The notes beneath the pieces were generated by a model. It made no database searches and was not told where the DNA came from. It saw nothing but the letters and a program-made list of their open reading frames with translations. The translations under genes and the position numbers were made by a program. Shown piece after piece: positions 1-9,372 of a stretch of DNA of 64,000 bases (the first letter of the stretch is position 1; each line of letters starts with the position of its first letter). Source of the DNA: Paraburkholderia polaris (GTDB lineage: Bacteria > Pseudomonadota > Gammaproteobacteria > Burkholderiales > Burkholderiaceae); contig NZ_JABBGJ010000010.1 of assembly GCF_012927345.1 (NCBI RefSeq), positions 62,001-126,000 on the forward strand, written 5' to 3'.

Positions 1-230
1 ACGAGGAACGCATGGTCCCACTTGTCGACCAGATGCTCGACCGCGAGCGACTTCACGTCGGCGAAGTCCATCACCATGCCGCGATCCGGCGCGCCTTCGG
101 TGTCGACCAGGTCGCCTTGCAGCGTAATTTCGAGCACATAGCGATGGCCGTGCAGATTACGGCACTGGCTGCGGTGATCGGGGATGCGGTGGCCCGCGTC
201 GAATTCGAGTTTTCGTGTAATCGTCAGCAC
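1..230 (-). CDS. queD: 6-carboxy-tetrahydropterin synthase QueD (N-terminal part, runs off the window)
   Basis: Reading leftward from a GTG at 230, the frame gives a QueD/PTPS-type protein: an N-terminal TITRKLEFDAGHRI segment, then RNLHGHRY with the zinc-binding histidines, then MDFADVK. QueD converts dihydroneopterin triphosphate to 6-carboxytetrahydropterin, an early cytosolic step of queuosine synthesis. The gene starts 6 nt after the queE stop and follows queE and queC on the same strand, so the three are one operon in the order queC-queE-queD. Only the first 76 codons are in the window. The GTG start is inferred, since no ATG gives a sensible N-terminus. Confidence 0.9.
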   Translation of the reverse strand, partial: MLTITRKLEFDAGHRIPDHRSQCRNLHGHRYVLEITLQGDLVDTEGAPDRGMVMDFADVKSLAVEHLVDKWDHAFL

Positions 231-236
231 GGCAAA

Positions 237-869
237 TCAGGGAATGTTCAGATACTTGTGGGTCTGCATCGACAGGCGCCATTGCGGATGGCGTTTGCAC
301 CAGTCGATCGCGAGCTTGGTGTTGAGATCGCGCGACGGGCCGTCCATCGGCTGGACGAGGAAATACTCGAAGTCGAGCTCCGCATACTCGGACAAACGCT
401 GGTTGTCCTGCGGAATCACGACCTTCAGTTCGTTGCCCTTAGTGACGACGAGCGGCGCGTCGGCCTTCGGGCTCACGCAGATCCAGTCGATCGTCTCGAG
501 CACCGGCAGCGAGCCGTTGGTTTCGATAGCGATTTCGAAACCGGCAGCATGCAGCGCGTCAACGAACGGCTGGTCGATCTGCAGCATCGGTTCGCCGCCG
601 GTGCAGACCACGAAACGCTCGCCCTCACCTTCGGGCCATTGCGACGCGATCATCTGCACCAGCTCATCGGCGGTGCGGTACTTACCGCCGTTCTCGCCGT
701 CAGTCCCGACGAAGTCAGTATCGCAGAAGCGGCACACAGCCTCCGCACGATCTTCTTCGCGGCCCGACCACAAATTGCAGCCGGCGAACCGGCAGAACAC
801 GGCCGGACGCCCGGCATTCGCGCCCTCGCCCTGCAATGTGTAGAAGATTTCCTTGACCGCGTAAGTCAT
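237..869 (-). CDS. queE: 7-carboxy-7-deazaguanine synthase QueE (radical SAM)
   Basis: A 210-residue protein beginning MTYAVKEIFYTLQGEGAN. It carries out the radical-SAM ring contraction of 6-carboxytetrahydropterin to 7-carboxy-7-deazaguanine in the queuosine pathway. The N-terminal LQGEGANAGRPAVFCRFAGC is typical of QueE. The cluster cysteines are spaced CX14CX2C instead of the radical-SAM CX3CX2C; this is the spacing known from Burkholderia multivorans QueE. FVVCTGGEPMLQ is the SAM-binding GGE motif. An in-frame upstream ATG at 926 would add 19 residues unlike the family, so the start at 869 is preferred. It lies between queC and queD. Confidence 0.93.
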   Translation of the reverse strand: MTYAVKEIFYTLQGEGANAGRPAVFCRFAGCNLWSGREEDRAEAVCRFCDTDFVGTDGENGGKYRTADELVQMIASQWPEGEGERFVVCTGGEPMLQIDQPFVDALHAAGFEIAIETNGSLPVLETIDWICVSPKADAPLVVTKGNELKVVIPQDNQRLSEYAELDFEYFLVQPMDGPSRDLNTKLAIDWCKRHPQWRLSMQTHKYLNIP

Positions 870-957
870 GCTGCTTTCTGCCTTGTGTTCCTGAAAATAA
901 TTGCCCGCGCTGCGCACCGTTCGCACGGTGCGCTAGCCTAAAAACGCCGTGAGACCG

Positions 958-1689
958 TCAGACCGGCTCGGTCACCTTCTCGCCAGCCAGGTACGCTTCA
1001 TAACCCCGCTTGCGCAAGCGGCACGCCGGGCATTCGCCACAGCCGAAGCCCCATGCGTGTAACTCGGCGCGCTCCCCAACATAGCAGGTATGCGTTTCGA
1101 TACGCACCAGTTCGACCAGTTCGTCGCCGCCCAGCTCATGCGCGAGACGCCACGTATCGGCCTTGTCGAGCCACATTAGCGGCGTTTCGAGCAGGAAGCG
1201 CGTGTCCATGCCGAGGTTCAGCGCAACCTGCAATGCCTTCATCGTGTCGTCTCGGCAATCGGGGTAGCCCGAGAAGTCCGTCTCGCACATGCCGCCGACC
1301 AGCACCTGCAAACCACGCCGATACGCGATGGCCGCAGCGATCGTCATGAACATCAGATTGCGCCCCGGTACGAACGTATTCGGTAACCCGTTCGCCGTGG
1401 CGTGGATCTCGATCTCGCGCGTCATCGCGGTATCGCTGATCGAGCCGAGCACCGACAGGTCGATCATGTGATCTTCGCCGAGGCGGTCGGCCCACGCCGG
1501 AAAAGCGCGCACCACAGCGTTACGAAACCCTTCGCGGCATTCGAGTTCGACTCGGTGCCGCTGGCCATAATCGAAGCCCAGCGTCTCGACCGTTTCATAA
1601 CGTTCGAGCGCCCAGGCGAGGCACGTGGCGGAATCCTGGCCGCCGGAAAACAGCACCAGAGCGCTACGTTTAGCGTCTTTGCGGATCAC
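958..1689 (-). CDS. queC: 7-cyano-7-deazaguanine synthase QueC
   Basis: 243 residues from a GTG at 1689, preceded by a GGAG ribosome site about 7 nt upstream. The open frame extends further upstream (to 1773) but that part is unlike the family. [20 protein letters not shown] is the PP-loop ATP-binding motif. Near the C-terminus, [19 protein letters not shown] supplies the zinc-binding cysteines. QueC converts 7-carboxy-7-deazaguanine to preQ0 with ATP and ammonia. It is the first gene of the leftward queC-queE-queD group, with about 88 nt to queE. Confidence 0.95.
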   Translation of the reverse strand: MIRKDAKRSALVLFSGGQDSATCLAWALERYETVETLGFDYGQRHRVELECREGFRNAVVRAFPAWADRLGEDHMIDLSVLGSISDTAMTREIEIHATANGLPNTFVPGRNLMFMTIAAAIAYRRGLQVLVGGMCETDFSGYPDCRDDTMKALQVALNLGMDTRFLLETPLMWLDKADTWRLAHELGGDELVELVRIETHTCYVGERAELHAWGFGCGECPACRLRKRGYEAYLAGEKVTEPV

Positions 1690-2079
1690 CGTGAAACTCC
1701 GTGAATGATGAGTGCCACGTCGCGCTGCGCGAGGTGCGCCATGCAAGCAACGCGGCGCGACGCGTGCCGGCACTGCTGCCGGCCCAAAGCAGTATAGGCC
1801 GCGCCTCCCGCATGCAGAGTCGCTGGGCGCTTATACCGTTAATCGTCGGGCGAAGGGTTCGGCGCCTGTTGCGGCCTTGCCGTGTTGCGGCAGAGTGCGC
1901 AAAAGGCCCAGCTTCAGGATACGAAAAGACGTGTTTGGTGCGGTGGCGCGCCAGTGACGCGCTCGCATGCAAGTCCTTGAACTGGCGCGATTTTATCACG
2001 CGACGCCCAATGCCGCCGAGCACGCCCGCCGTAGAGGCAAGCAAGCCATGCCGCCACGAATGCCCGTCAATAAAGGGGC

Positions 2080-2121
2080 AAAAAAGGAAAAGCCCCAGGA
2101 ATCTTGCGATTTCCTGGGGCT
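2080..2121 (-). terminator. Rho-independent terminator of tRNA-Phe
   Basis: An 11-bp perfect stem (2091-2101 with 2111-2121, AGCCCCAGGAA/TTCCTGGGGCT) starts 7 nt after the tRNA-Phe 3' end in the leftward direction. It is followed on that strand by a T-rich run (complement of 2080-2090). Confidence 0.85.
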
Positions 2122-2127
2122 GAATCC

Positions 2128-2203
2128 TGGTGGCCTGGGACGGAATCGAACCATCGACACGCGGATTTTCAATCCGCTGCTCTACCAACTGAGCTACCGG
2201 GCC
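2128..2203 (-). tRNA. tRNA-Phe (anticodon GAA)
   Basis: A 76-nt cloverleaf including an encoded CCA. The acceptor arms GGCCCGG/CCAGGCC have one C-A mismatch. The D-arm is AGCTCAGTTGGTAGAGC. The anticodon stem GCGGA/TCCGC closes the loop TTGAAAA (anticodon GAA), and the T-arm is GATGG-TTCGATT-CCGTC. A promoter-like pair lies immediately upstream and a terminator immediately downstream, so it is a single-gene transcription unit. Confidence 0.97.
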
Positions 2204-2216
2204 AACGAAGAACGAA

Positions 2217-2245
2217 ATCATATCAAAGGGTCAGCAGCACGGCAA
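2217..2245 (-). promoter_or_regulatory. Sigma-70 promoter of tRNA-Phe
   Basis: On the minus strand, TTGCCG (complement of 2240-2245) and TATGAT (complement of 2217-2222) are separated by exactly 17 bp. The -10 ends 13 nt before the tRNA 5' end. Confidence 0.75.
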
Positions 2246-2298
2246 GCCCCTTCTCGAAAAAATCTGCCGCGCCCAACCTGCGCGTAGGGCGCGGCCGT

Positions 2299-2988
2299 TC
2301 ACTCCCCTTTGTTCTTACCGAGATCGACACCAAGCTGTTTGAGCTTGCGATACAAGTGCGTGCGCTCCAGGCCGGTCTTCTCCGCGACGCGCGTCATGCT
2401 GCCGTTCTCACGCGCGAGGTGATATTCGAAGTAAGCGCGCTCGAACGCATCGCGCGCGTCGCGCAACGGGATGTCGAACGAGATCGACGCCGTTTGCGCG
2501 GCCAACGCGCCGCTGCCCATGCCATCCGACGACAGCATCGGCAACGCAGCCGCCGATGCCACGGCTGAAGCGCTGACCGGCAACGCTGGCTTGGCAACCG
2601 CGCCGCCCGGCGCACCTGCCGCATTGCCGCGGGCGAGGCCTTGCTCGACCGCCTTCAGCAGCTTCTGCAACGCAATCGGTTTCTCGAGGAAATTAAGTGC
2701 GCCGATCTTGGTCGCTTCAACCGCAGTATCGATGGTTGCGTGCCCGGACATCATGATCACCGGCATGGTCAGCTGCCCTTGCGCGGCCCATTCCTTGAGC
2801 AAGGTCACGCCGTCGGTGTCGGGCATCCAGATGTCGAGCAGCACCAGATCAGGCGCCTGACGCAAACGGAACTCGCGCGCTTCCTGCGCGTTTTCCGCCG
2901 CCTCCACGACATGCCCCTCGTCGCTCAGGATCTCCGAGAGCAATTCCCGGATGCCCATTTCATCATCTACCACCAGGATGGTTGCCAT
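2299..2988 (-). CDS. NtrX-like response regulator lacking the AAA+ domain
   Basis: 229 residues. Residues 1-120 form a receiver domain (DD at 8-9, phospho-acceptor Asp52 in LLDIWMPD, Lys in FLEKPIAL). After an Ala/Gly/Pro-rich linker (about 125-170), residues 180-225 form a Fis-type helix-turn-helix (MTRVAEKTGLERTHLYRKLKQLG). Canonical NtrX has about 450 residues with a sigma-54-activating AAA+ ATPase between these parts; here it is absent. The gene begins directly after the kinase stop (TAAATG), so the two are cotranscribed and probably translationally coupled. It likely acts as a phosphorylation-controlled DNA-binding regulator independent of sigma-54. The signal is unknown; membrane or nitrogen status is a guess from the family. 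Confidence 0.87.
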   Translation of the reverse strand: MATILVVDDEMGIRELLSEILSDEGHVVEAAENAQEAREFRLRQAPDLVLLDIWMPDTDGVTLLKEWAAQGQLTMPVIMMSGHATIDTAVEATKIGALNFLEKPIALQKLLKAVEQGLARGNAAGAPGGAVAKPALPVSASAVASAAALPMLSSDGMGSGALAAQTASISFDIPLRDARDAFERAYFEYHLARENGSMTRVAEKTGLERTHLYRKLKQLGVDLGKNKGE

Positions 2989-5403
2989 TTACGCTGCCCT
3001 TGTCTGCACTGTTGCTTTTGTCATTCCCTGCGACGCATTGCCATGCGCCGGCCGCGACCCTGCGCCAGGTGCCGCGGCATCGTCTGCCAGTTGAAGGAAG
3101 AGGATCGAAATCTGCGCGCCTTCGATCACATCGCCCGCTTTCAAGCGGTTCCGAATGTCGATGCGCGCGCCGTGTTCGTCGACGATCTTCTTGACCATCG
3201 CAAGACCGAGACCCGTACCTTTGGCCTTGGTCGTCACGTAAGGTTCGAATGCACGTGTGAGGATACGCGCGGGGAAGCCCGGTCCGTTATCCGACACCGT
3301 CAGACGCACCGCGACACGTACTTTGCCTTCCGCGTCGGGGTCTCCGTATTCTACTGTCCTCGTCTCGAGCAACACACGCGGTTGTTCGAGGTCGGCCACG
3401 GCATCCTGCGCATTCTGCAGCAGGTTGTGAATCACCTGACGCAATTGCGTGGCGTCGCCGCGAATCGCCGGCAAGTCTGCGAGCTCCACCTGAATCGCGC
3501 CCATGCCTTCCTCGATACCGTACAGCGTCAGCACCTCGCTGACCAGTTCGTTCAGTTGCAGATGCGCGAGCACCGCCGGGGGCGTGCGTGCATAGTCGCG
3601 GAAATTGTCGACCATCTGCTTCATCGCCGCGACCTGGTTGACGATCGTGGTCGCGCCGCGCTTCAGCACATCCGCATCCGATGGCGAGAGCTTGTCGGCA
3701 AGCTTCATCTGCAAACGCTCGGCGGAGAGCTGAATCGGCGTGAGCGGGTTCTTGATCTCGTGCGCAAGACGCCGCGCCACTTCGCCCCAGGCGATCGAAC
3801 GCTGCGCGGAGATCACATCCGAAATGTCGTCGAACACGACCACGTAGCCGGAGGTCTGCATGTCTTCCGCATCGCGGTCAGTCGCGGACACAAGGCGCGC
3901 GCCCCGCACAAGCAAAGTGAGTGGCTCAGTTTCGCCCGGCACCTGCACCGAGAACTGCTGCTGCCAGTGGCCGCGATCGTCGTGACCATCGCCGCTCGCT
4001 GCTTCGCGATCGGCAAACGCCTTGCGCACCATCCCGCCGAATTCGCTCAGCACGCCGATCTGCTCAAGCGCCGAACCCAGCACCTCCTGGAACTGCTGAC
4101 GGAAAATCCGCTCGGCGCCACGGTTCGCGGTGGTGAGACGGAACTGCCTGTCGAACACGAACACGCCCGCGGTCAGGTTCGCGAGAATGCTTTCCAGATA
4201 AGCCTTGGAATGCTCGAGCGCGATGCGGTTGTTCTCCACCGCCGCGCGCGCTTCGGACAGCTGCCGCGTCATCGCGTTGAACGACTGCGTGAGAAAGCCC
4301 AGTTCGTCGCGCGATTTGATTTCGCGCTTCGGCGTGTAGTCGCCCTCGGTCACTTCCTTGGTGCCCTGCGCTAGCAGGAACAACGGTCGCGCGAGTTGAT
4401 TGCCGAGCGCGAGCGCCAGCATCATCGCGATGAAGGTGGCGAGGAACAGCGCGAGCGTCAGTGTGCCGATGTACATCTTGCGCAAGCCGGTGCGGCCCAG
4501 CGCCTTCTCCTGATACTCGCGGTAGGCCCGCTGCACCGCATCGGCATTGCGGGCGAGCGACGGCGAGACCGGCTGCGTGAGTTGCAGGAAGCGTTCAGTG
4601 GGCTGCAGCAGCGACGCGTTCGAATCGGGAATGCGTTGCACGATGCGCAAACGCAGCGCGCCCTTGCTGCCATGCGCGTGCGGATCGCCGTCGAGTTCAC
4701 CCTCGATCGCCGCGTAACCGCGGCCGCGCGCCTGATCGATCATCAGCGGCGTGGGCAAGTCGTTCGGCACGAGGGTCGCGTAATTGCCAGACGCCTGCGC
4801 GACCACGTGCATATCCGGCGTCGCCCCCGACATGCTGCGCGTGGGTTCGACGATCGTTGCGTCCTGCACACCGAACTGATCGCGCAAGCGCAGGAGCGTG
4901 AGCGTGGTGCCGGCGGCATCCGCGCTCGCCAACTGCTCCGACATCAAGCGGCCCTTGGTCTGCAGATCGGACAGCGAGGCGTCGAGCATGCCGCGACCGA
5001 GATTCAGGCCCGAGGTCAACGCGGTTTCGACGTTCACGTCGAACCACGACTCGATACTGCGCGAAACGAACTGGTACGAGACGACGTAAATGATGCCGCC
5101 CGGCACCACGCCGACCAGCGCCATGAAGAACGCGAGTTTCGCTAACAGCCGTGTGCCGAACTTACCTTTTTTAAGCCGCGCAATGATGATGATGATGAGC
5201 GTCGCCACCACCAGCAAAAAGATCATCGCGACCACGAGGTTGGCCGCATACAGCCACTGGTAATAGCGGTCGAAGAATTCGGTATTCGCGCTCGCTGCTG
5301 CAAGCAGCACGAGCAGCAGCACGGCCGTCACGGCGACCGTGGACACCAGCACGCGCACGACGATGCTGCTGACGCTGGTGTCTCTGCGCACTCTATTTAG
5401 CAC
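2989..5403 (-). CDS. NtrY-like membrane sensor histidine kinase
   Basis: 804 residues. Transmembrane helices lie near residues 15-35, 50-75 and 88-110, followed by a periplasmic segment. Another helix near 315-335 leads into a HAMP region. A PAS domain follows (about 405-540, containing ESILANLTAGVFVFDRQ), then HisKA with the phospho-accepting His in RRLAHEIKNPLTPIQLSAER. The HATPase domain carries HNLLQNAQDAV (N box), DNGPGFP (G1) and TKAKGTGLGLAMVKKI (G2). This is the NtrY layout. It pairs with the response regulator whose start codon touches its stop. Its start overlaps the DUF4390 gene by 11 bp. Confidence 0.9.
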   Translation of the reverse strand: MLNRVRRDTSVSSIVVRVLVSTVAVTAVLLLVLLAAASANTEFFDRYYQWLYAANLVVAMIFLLVVATLIIIIIARLKKGKFGTRLLAKLAFFMALVGVVPGGIIYVVSYQFVSRSIESWFDVNVETALTSGLNLGRGMLDASLSDLQTKGRLMSEQLASADAAGTTLTLLRLRDQFGVQDATIVEPTRSMSGATPDMHVVAQASGNYATLVPNDLPTPLMIDQARGRGYAAIEGELDGDPHAHGSKGALRLRIVQRIPDSNASLLQPTERFLQLTQPVSPSLARNADAVQRAYREYQEKALGRTGLRKMYIGTLTLALFLATFIAMMLALALGNQLARPLFLLAQGTKEVTEGDYTPKREIKSRDELGFLTQSFNAMTRQLSEARAAVENNRIALEHSKAYLESILANLTAGVFVFDRQFRLTTANRGAERIFRQQFQEVLGSALEQIGVLSEFGGMVRKAFADREAASGDGHDDRGHWQQQFSVQVPGETEPLTLLVRGARLVSATDRDAEDMQTSGYVVVFDDISDVISAQRSIAWGEVARRLAHEIKNPLTPIQLSAERLQMKLADKLSPSDADVLKRGATTIVNQVAAMKQMVDNFRDYARTPPAVLAHLQLNELVSEVLTLYGIEEGMGAIQVELADLPAIRGDATQLRQVIHNLLQNAQDAVADLEQPRVLLETRTVEYGDPDAEGKVRVAVRLTVSDNGPGFPARILTRAFEPYVTTKAKGTGLGLAMVKKIVDEHGARIDIRNRLKAGDVIEGAQISILFLQLADDAAAPGAGSRPAHGNASQGMTKATVQTRAA

Positions 5404-5992
5404 GTTCGGTCACCGTGAAGGTAAAGCGCTTCCACTCCGACGAGAGGCTCCAGTCGCGGTTGTTCACCGCGTCGATCTGGAACGGCTTGGGCATCAGCGC
5501 GATGTCGAGTTGCATGCGCACTGACGCGTTGTACGTCTCTCCGACATGCACCTGATTGCGATCGATCACGTGCCACGACGTGATGTGCTTGATCACGGCG
5601 AGCGCATCCTTCAGCGTCGTGAAACCGAGCTGCAACCCACCCGACGACACGCTCGACACACGGTACTCACGCGTGAGCGGCTGGAACGACAGGCGAACGC
5701 TCTGCGACACGCTTACCGGCTGCTCGTCGAACCAGTACCAGCGTGGCCGGCTCAGTTCGAAGTCGGTCGTGAAATACAGTGGAATGCCCTTGTTGACGGC
5801 GTCCTCGAGATTGCTGTTCAGGTCGAAGTCGAAACGCGCGTCGATGTTCCAGCCGGTGTTGTCCGATTGCAGCGAGGCGCGCTGCACCGCGATCGAATCG
5901 GCATACGCCGCGCCCGGTACGGCGAGCCAGACGGCCAGCACGATCCAGAGCACGGCAGCGAGCCGAAGCGGGAAAAAGCGTTTGATGGTCAC
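5393..5992 (-). CDS. DUF4390 exported protein
   Basis: 199 residues with an N-terminal signal peptide (RLAAVLWIVLAVWLAVPGAAYA, cleavage near residue 31). The mature part is mostly beta-strand-like with many aromatic residues (RPRWYWFDEQPV). It matches the DUF4390 proteins found between rsmB and ntrY in Burkholderiaceae; no biochemical role is established. It overlaps rsmB by 4 nt (ATGA) and ntrY by 11 nt, so it is translated within the same operon. It may feed an envelope signal to the kinase, but that is inferred only from position. Confidence 0.82.
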   Translation of the reverse strand: MTIKRFFPLRLAAVLWIVLAVWLAVPGAAYADSIAVQRASLQSDNTGWNIDARFDFDLNSNLEDAVNKGIPLYFTTDFELSRPRWYWFDEQPVSVSQSVRLSFQPLTREYRVSSVSSGGLQLGFTTLKDALAVIKHITSWHVIDRNQVHVGETYNASVRMQLDIALMPKPFQIDAVNNRDWSLSSEWKRFTFTVTERAK

Positions 5993-7428
5993 CGTTTCTG
6001 AAAGCGCGCGTAGAAAAATCCGTCGTGGTCTGAGTTCGAGCCGGCGCTATCTTCAGCGGCGTGTCCAGCATGGGAACCGGCCGATGTATCGGCGGGCGCG
6101 CGGGCAACTGAGGGCAAAAGTTGGCCCGGCGCGTCCAATCGTACCGCATCCTGATACTTGTTTCCAAACCACTGCGCCTGCAACTCGCCTTCTTCGGGGA
6201 AGATCGAACACGTAACGTAGAGCAACTCGCCATCTGGCTTCACGAGCGGCCATAGTGCGTCGAGAATGCGGCGCTGCTCGGCGACCAGCGCGGGGATATC
6301 CGACGCACGACGCAGCCAGCGAATATCCGGATGACGCCGCACGATGCCCGAGGCCGAACACGGCACGTCGGCCAGAATGCGGTCAAACGGCTGGTCGATG
6401 TCGTCGTGCCATTTTGCCGGCGTGCCCGCGTCACCGATACGCACTTCCGCTTCGAGCTTGAGCCGCTGCAAGTTTTCACCGATGCGGCGCGCGCGCGACG
6501 CGTCGCTTTCGAGCGCTACGAGCTGAAGGTTGGCGAGTTCAAGCAGATGGCCTGTTTTGCCGCCCGGCGCCGCGCACGCGTCGAGCACACGCATACCGTC
6601 ACGCACGCCGAGCAGTTGCGCGGCGAGTTGCGCGCCGGCGTCCTGAACGGACACAATGCCGTCGTTAAAGCCAGGGATACGGTCGACCGGCATCGGCGTG
6701 GCAAGCTTGACGGCGTATTCGCCGGCTCTGCTCGCAGGGATGTGATGGTCGTGCAGCACTTGCAAATAGGCATCGACGGTCGAGCGGCGTGCGTTCACTC
6801 GCAACGTCAACGGACCTTGTGTATTGCCGGAAGCAAGCACCGCTTGCCACGCGTCGGGCCACGCGGCTTTGACCGCATCGATCCACCACGCCGGGTAGTT
6901 CCAGCGCGCGACTTCGTCGGCCTGCGCTGCGCTCAGCAGCGCTTCACGCTCGCGCAGGAAACTGCGCAGCACGGCGTTGACGAGCCCCTTTGCGAACGCA
7001 AACTCACGACGCGCAGCGATTGCACTCACCGCCTGATCGACAACCGTGAACGGTGCATAGGCGGCGTTCGCTTCGTCGTCAATGAGCAAGGCGAGCGCGC
7101 AGGCGAGCACATGACCGACGTGCGGCGGCGGCGCCTTCTTCACCAGCTTTGCGATCAGCCATTCGGCGGTCGCCAGACGCCGCATGGTGCGGTACGCGAT
7201 GTCCTGCACGGCACCGCGCGCAGCGGCAGCACTGCCTTCAGGCGCGGAGACGAATACGGATTGCAACGCGGCCGGCAAAGCCGCGCCGAGGCGCACGGCG
7301 CCGACGGCCTGGCCCGCGCAGTCGAGCGCGAAGCCGAGCGATTCGGGCGCGAGATGCAGCATCGACAGACGGGATTCGCGCGGACGCGCCGATGGGGAAG
7401 CAGAACGCGAAGAAGGCTTTGGAGTCAT
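5989..7428 (-). CDS. rsmB: 16S rRNA (cytosine-967-C5)-methyltransferase RsmB
   Basis: 479 residues starting MTPKPSSRS at 7428; an in-frame ATG at 7566 would add an Arg/Ala-rich stretch unlike the family. The N-terminal NusB-like RNA-binding domain (about 60-180) is followed by a Rossmann methyltransferase. Visible motifs are DACAAPGGKTGHLLEL (SAM binding), ADVPCSASGIVRRHPDI with the motif IV cysteine, and YVTCSIFPEEGE with the catalytic motif VI cysteine. It modifies C967 of 16S rRNA before or during subunit assembly. The poorly conserved tail after residue 440 is Ala/Ser-rich. It forms one leftward run with DUF4390, ntrY and ntrX. Confidence 0.93.
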   Translation of the reverse strand: MTPKPSSRSASPSARPRESRLSMLHLAPESLGFALDCAGQAVGAVRLGAALPAALQSVFVSAPEGSAAAARGAVQDIAYRTMRRLATAEWLIAKLVKKAPPPHVGHVLACALALLIDDEANAAYAPFTVVDQAVSAIAARREFAFAKGLVNAVLRSFLREREALLSAAQADEVARWNYPAWWIDAVKAAWPDAWQAVLASGNTQGPLTLRVNARRSTVDAYLQVLHDHHIPASRAGEYAVKLATPMPVDRIPGFNDGIVSVQDAGAQLAAQLLGVRDGMRVLDACAAPGGKTGHLLELANLQLVALESDASRARRIGENLQRLKLEAEVRIGDAGTPAKWHDDIDQPFDRILADVPCSASGIVRRHPDIRWLRRASDIPALVAEQRRILDALWPLVKPDGELLYVTCSIFPEEGELQAQWFGNKYQDAVRLDAPGQLLPSVARAPADTSAGSHAGHAAEDSAGSNSDHDGFFYARFQKR

Positions 7429-7603
7429 GAAAGAGGCAAAGGCAGGCCGCGCGGTGCGCGCGACGCAAACAGCACCCATTGTAGCGTGGCGCAGGACGGG
7501 GCCGCGGAGGGCGGATGACAGCCAACGCCCGTAGTCCCTTGCAGCCAGAGCACGAGCAATAGGCAAGGACCCGCAGCGCGCGGCAAACGACGCGGCGCGT
7601 GAA

Positions 7604-7635
7604 CAAAAAAGGCGAGTCCGCAGACTCGCCTTTTG
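7604..7635 (-). terminator. Terminator after htpX
   Basis: A perfect 7-bp GC stem GGCGAGT/ACTCGCC (7611-7617 with 7624-7630), extended by A/T pairs. On the minus strand it is followed by six T residues (complement of 7605-7610). It lies just beyond the htpX stop and could also act weakly for rightward transcripts. Confidence 0.85.
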
Positions 7636-7656
7636 TCACGCCGGATCAGCGCACCG

Positions 7657-8514
7657 TTACTCGAAGCGCCCCGTACGCGCCATCTCCATCAAACGCGCGA
7701 TGCGCTCCTCGGTGGCCGGGTGTGTCGAGAACAGATTCGCGATGCCGCCGCCCGACAACGGATTCATGATCATCATCTGCGCGGTGGCCGGATGCTGCTC
7801 GGCGGTAGGGAACGGAATGCCGCTCGCGTAGCGATGGATCTTGTCGAGCGCCGAGGCAAGCGCCTGCGGATCGCCGGAAATCTGCGCGCCGCCGCGGTCC
7901 GCTTCGAATTCGCGTGCACGCGAAATCGCCATCTGAATCAGCGCACCGGCGATCGGCGCGAGCAACGCAACAGCGATGCCCGCGATCGGGTTCGTCGGAC
8001 GGCCGTTTTCGTCGCGGCTGCCGAAGAACATCGCGAAGTTCGCCAGTGCGGAAATAGCACCGGCCATCGTCGCCGAAACCGTTGAGATCAGGATGTCGCG
8101 GTGCTTCACGTGCGCCAGTTCATGCGCCATCACACCGCGCATTTCGCGCTCGGACAGCACGCGCAAGATGCCGGTGGTGGCGGCGACGGCCGCATGCTCC
8201 GGATTGCGGCCCGTAGCAAACGCGTTCGGCGCGTCTTCGTTGATCAGGTAGACGCGCGGCATCGGCAAGCCCGCGCGCGTGGAGAGTTCGCGCACCATGC
8301 GATAGAACTGCGGCGCACTGTTTTCGTCGACTTCCTGCGCGTTGTACATGCGCAGGACCATCTTGTCCGAGAACCAGTACGAGAAGAAATTCATCCCAAG
8401 GGCGATCACGAGCGCGATCGTCATGCCGCGCGACCCGCCGATCATCCCGCCGATCACGATGAAAAGGGCCGTGATCGCGGCCATCAACATCGCGGTTTTG
8501 ACCCAATTGAACAT
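7657..8514 (-). CDS. htpX: Membrane zinc metalloprotease HtpX
   Basis: 285 residues from the ATG at 8514 ([18 protein letters not shown]); the longer in-frame start at 8559 adds 15 unlikely residues. Two N-terminal membrane helices lie at about 4-24 and 32-50. The zinc protease motif HELAH is in [12 protein letters not shown], a further hydrophobic pair is near 150-195, and [12 protein letters not shown] provides the third zinc ligand. HtpX degrades damaged inner-membrane proteins alongside FtsH. It is separated from rsmB by a strong terminator and is probably its own unit. Confidence 0.94.
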   Translation of the reverse strand: MFNWVKTAMLMAAITALFIVIGGMIGGSRGMTIALVIALGMNFFSYWFSDKMVLRMYNAQEVDENSAPQFYRMVRELSTRAGLPMPRVYLINEDAPNAFATGRNPEHAAVAATTGILRVLSEREMRGVMAHELAHVKHRDILISTVSATMAGAISALANFAMFFGSRDENGRPTNPIAGIAVALLAPIAGALIQMAISRAREFEADRGGAQISGDPQALASALDKIHRYASGIPFPTAEQHPATAQMMIMNPLSGGGIANLFSTHPATEERIARLMEMARTGRFE

Positions 8515-8617
8515 GTCTGCAACTCCTTGCCCTAACGCGGGTTCATATCTGCGCCGCATGATCGCGGCGGCTGATTGTAAGCGAAATGTTAGATATGGGC
8601 GCGTGAGGAAAATTCAA

Positions 8618-9259
8618 TCATCTTGATGCGGTAGCGAGCTTGACGCCCAAGCCGACGAATGCGCTGCCGACGCCGCGGTCCAGCCACTTTTTCACCGACG
8701 GCTTGCCGGAGAAACGGCGGGTCACACTGCCGGCAATCCACGCGACAAAACTGTTCCAGACCATGCTCATCATGACGAAGACCACGCCGAGCGTGAGGAA
8801 CGCCAGCGCCTTATGGTCGCTGCCCGTTGTGACGAATTGCGGAAAAAACGACACGAAGAACAGCACGACCTTGGGGTTCAGCACATTGGTCCAGAAGCCT
8901 TGCAGGAACAACTGACGCAACGATTTCGGCGCGCCGGCAGCGCGCGCTTCGCCCACCGCCTGGTCTGCCGCCGGTTGGGCAAAAATGAGGCGCACACCGA
9001 GATAGATCAGATAAATAGCGCCGACGAACTTGATGACCGTGAACGCGGCGGCCGAAGCGGCCAGCAGCGCCGTCAAGCCGAACGCACAGGCAAGCGAATG
9101 AACGCAGCAACCGGCGGAGATGCCTAGCGCGGACATCAAACCCGCGCCACGGCCCTGAGCGACGCTGCGCCCAACAATGTAAGCCGTATCGGGACCGGGC
9201 GTCACGTTCAGCAGAAAGACCGCGACGACGAAAAACTCGAAATGGGTGATGCCAAACAT
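8618..9259 (-). CDS. LysE/RhtB-family amino-acid exporter
   Basis: 213 residues with six hydrophobic segments and the family signature near the N-terminus (NVTPGPDTAYIVGRSVAQGR). LNPKVVLFFVSFFPQFV is the second conserved element. RhtB-type members export homoserine, threonine or similar amino acids across the inner membrane; the substrate cannot be read from sequence. It lies between fmt and htpX on the same strand with more than 100 nt on either side, so it may have its own promoter. Confidence 0.88.
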   Translation of the reverse strand: MFGITHFEFFVVAVFLLNVTPGPDTAYIVGRSVAQGRGAGLMSALGISAGCCVHSLACAFGLTALLAASAAAFTVIKFVGAIYLIYLGVRLIFAQPAADQAVGEARAAGAPKSLRQLFLQGFWTNVLNPKVVLFFVSFFPQFVTTGSDHKALAFLTLGVVFVMMSMVWNSFVAWIAGSVTRRFSGKPSVKKWLDRGVGSAFVGLGVKLATASR

Positions 9260-9372
9260 GGGGATCCTCTAAATGCGGGCCGTTGCATAGAGGATTCTAA
9301 CGCGCTGCAGACTCGCGGCGGGGCTCTTGAACACCGGCCGAATGGACGATGTTCAAGGTATGCGCAAGGCGG

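Noticed and set aside
2641..4374. 577-codon open frame on the + strand opposite the NtrY-like kinase
   Set aside because: It is a low-complexity, Arg/His-rich antisense shadow typical of high-GC coding DNA; the minus strand encodes clear kinase motifs.
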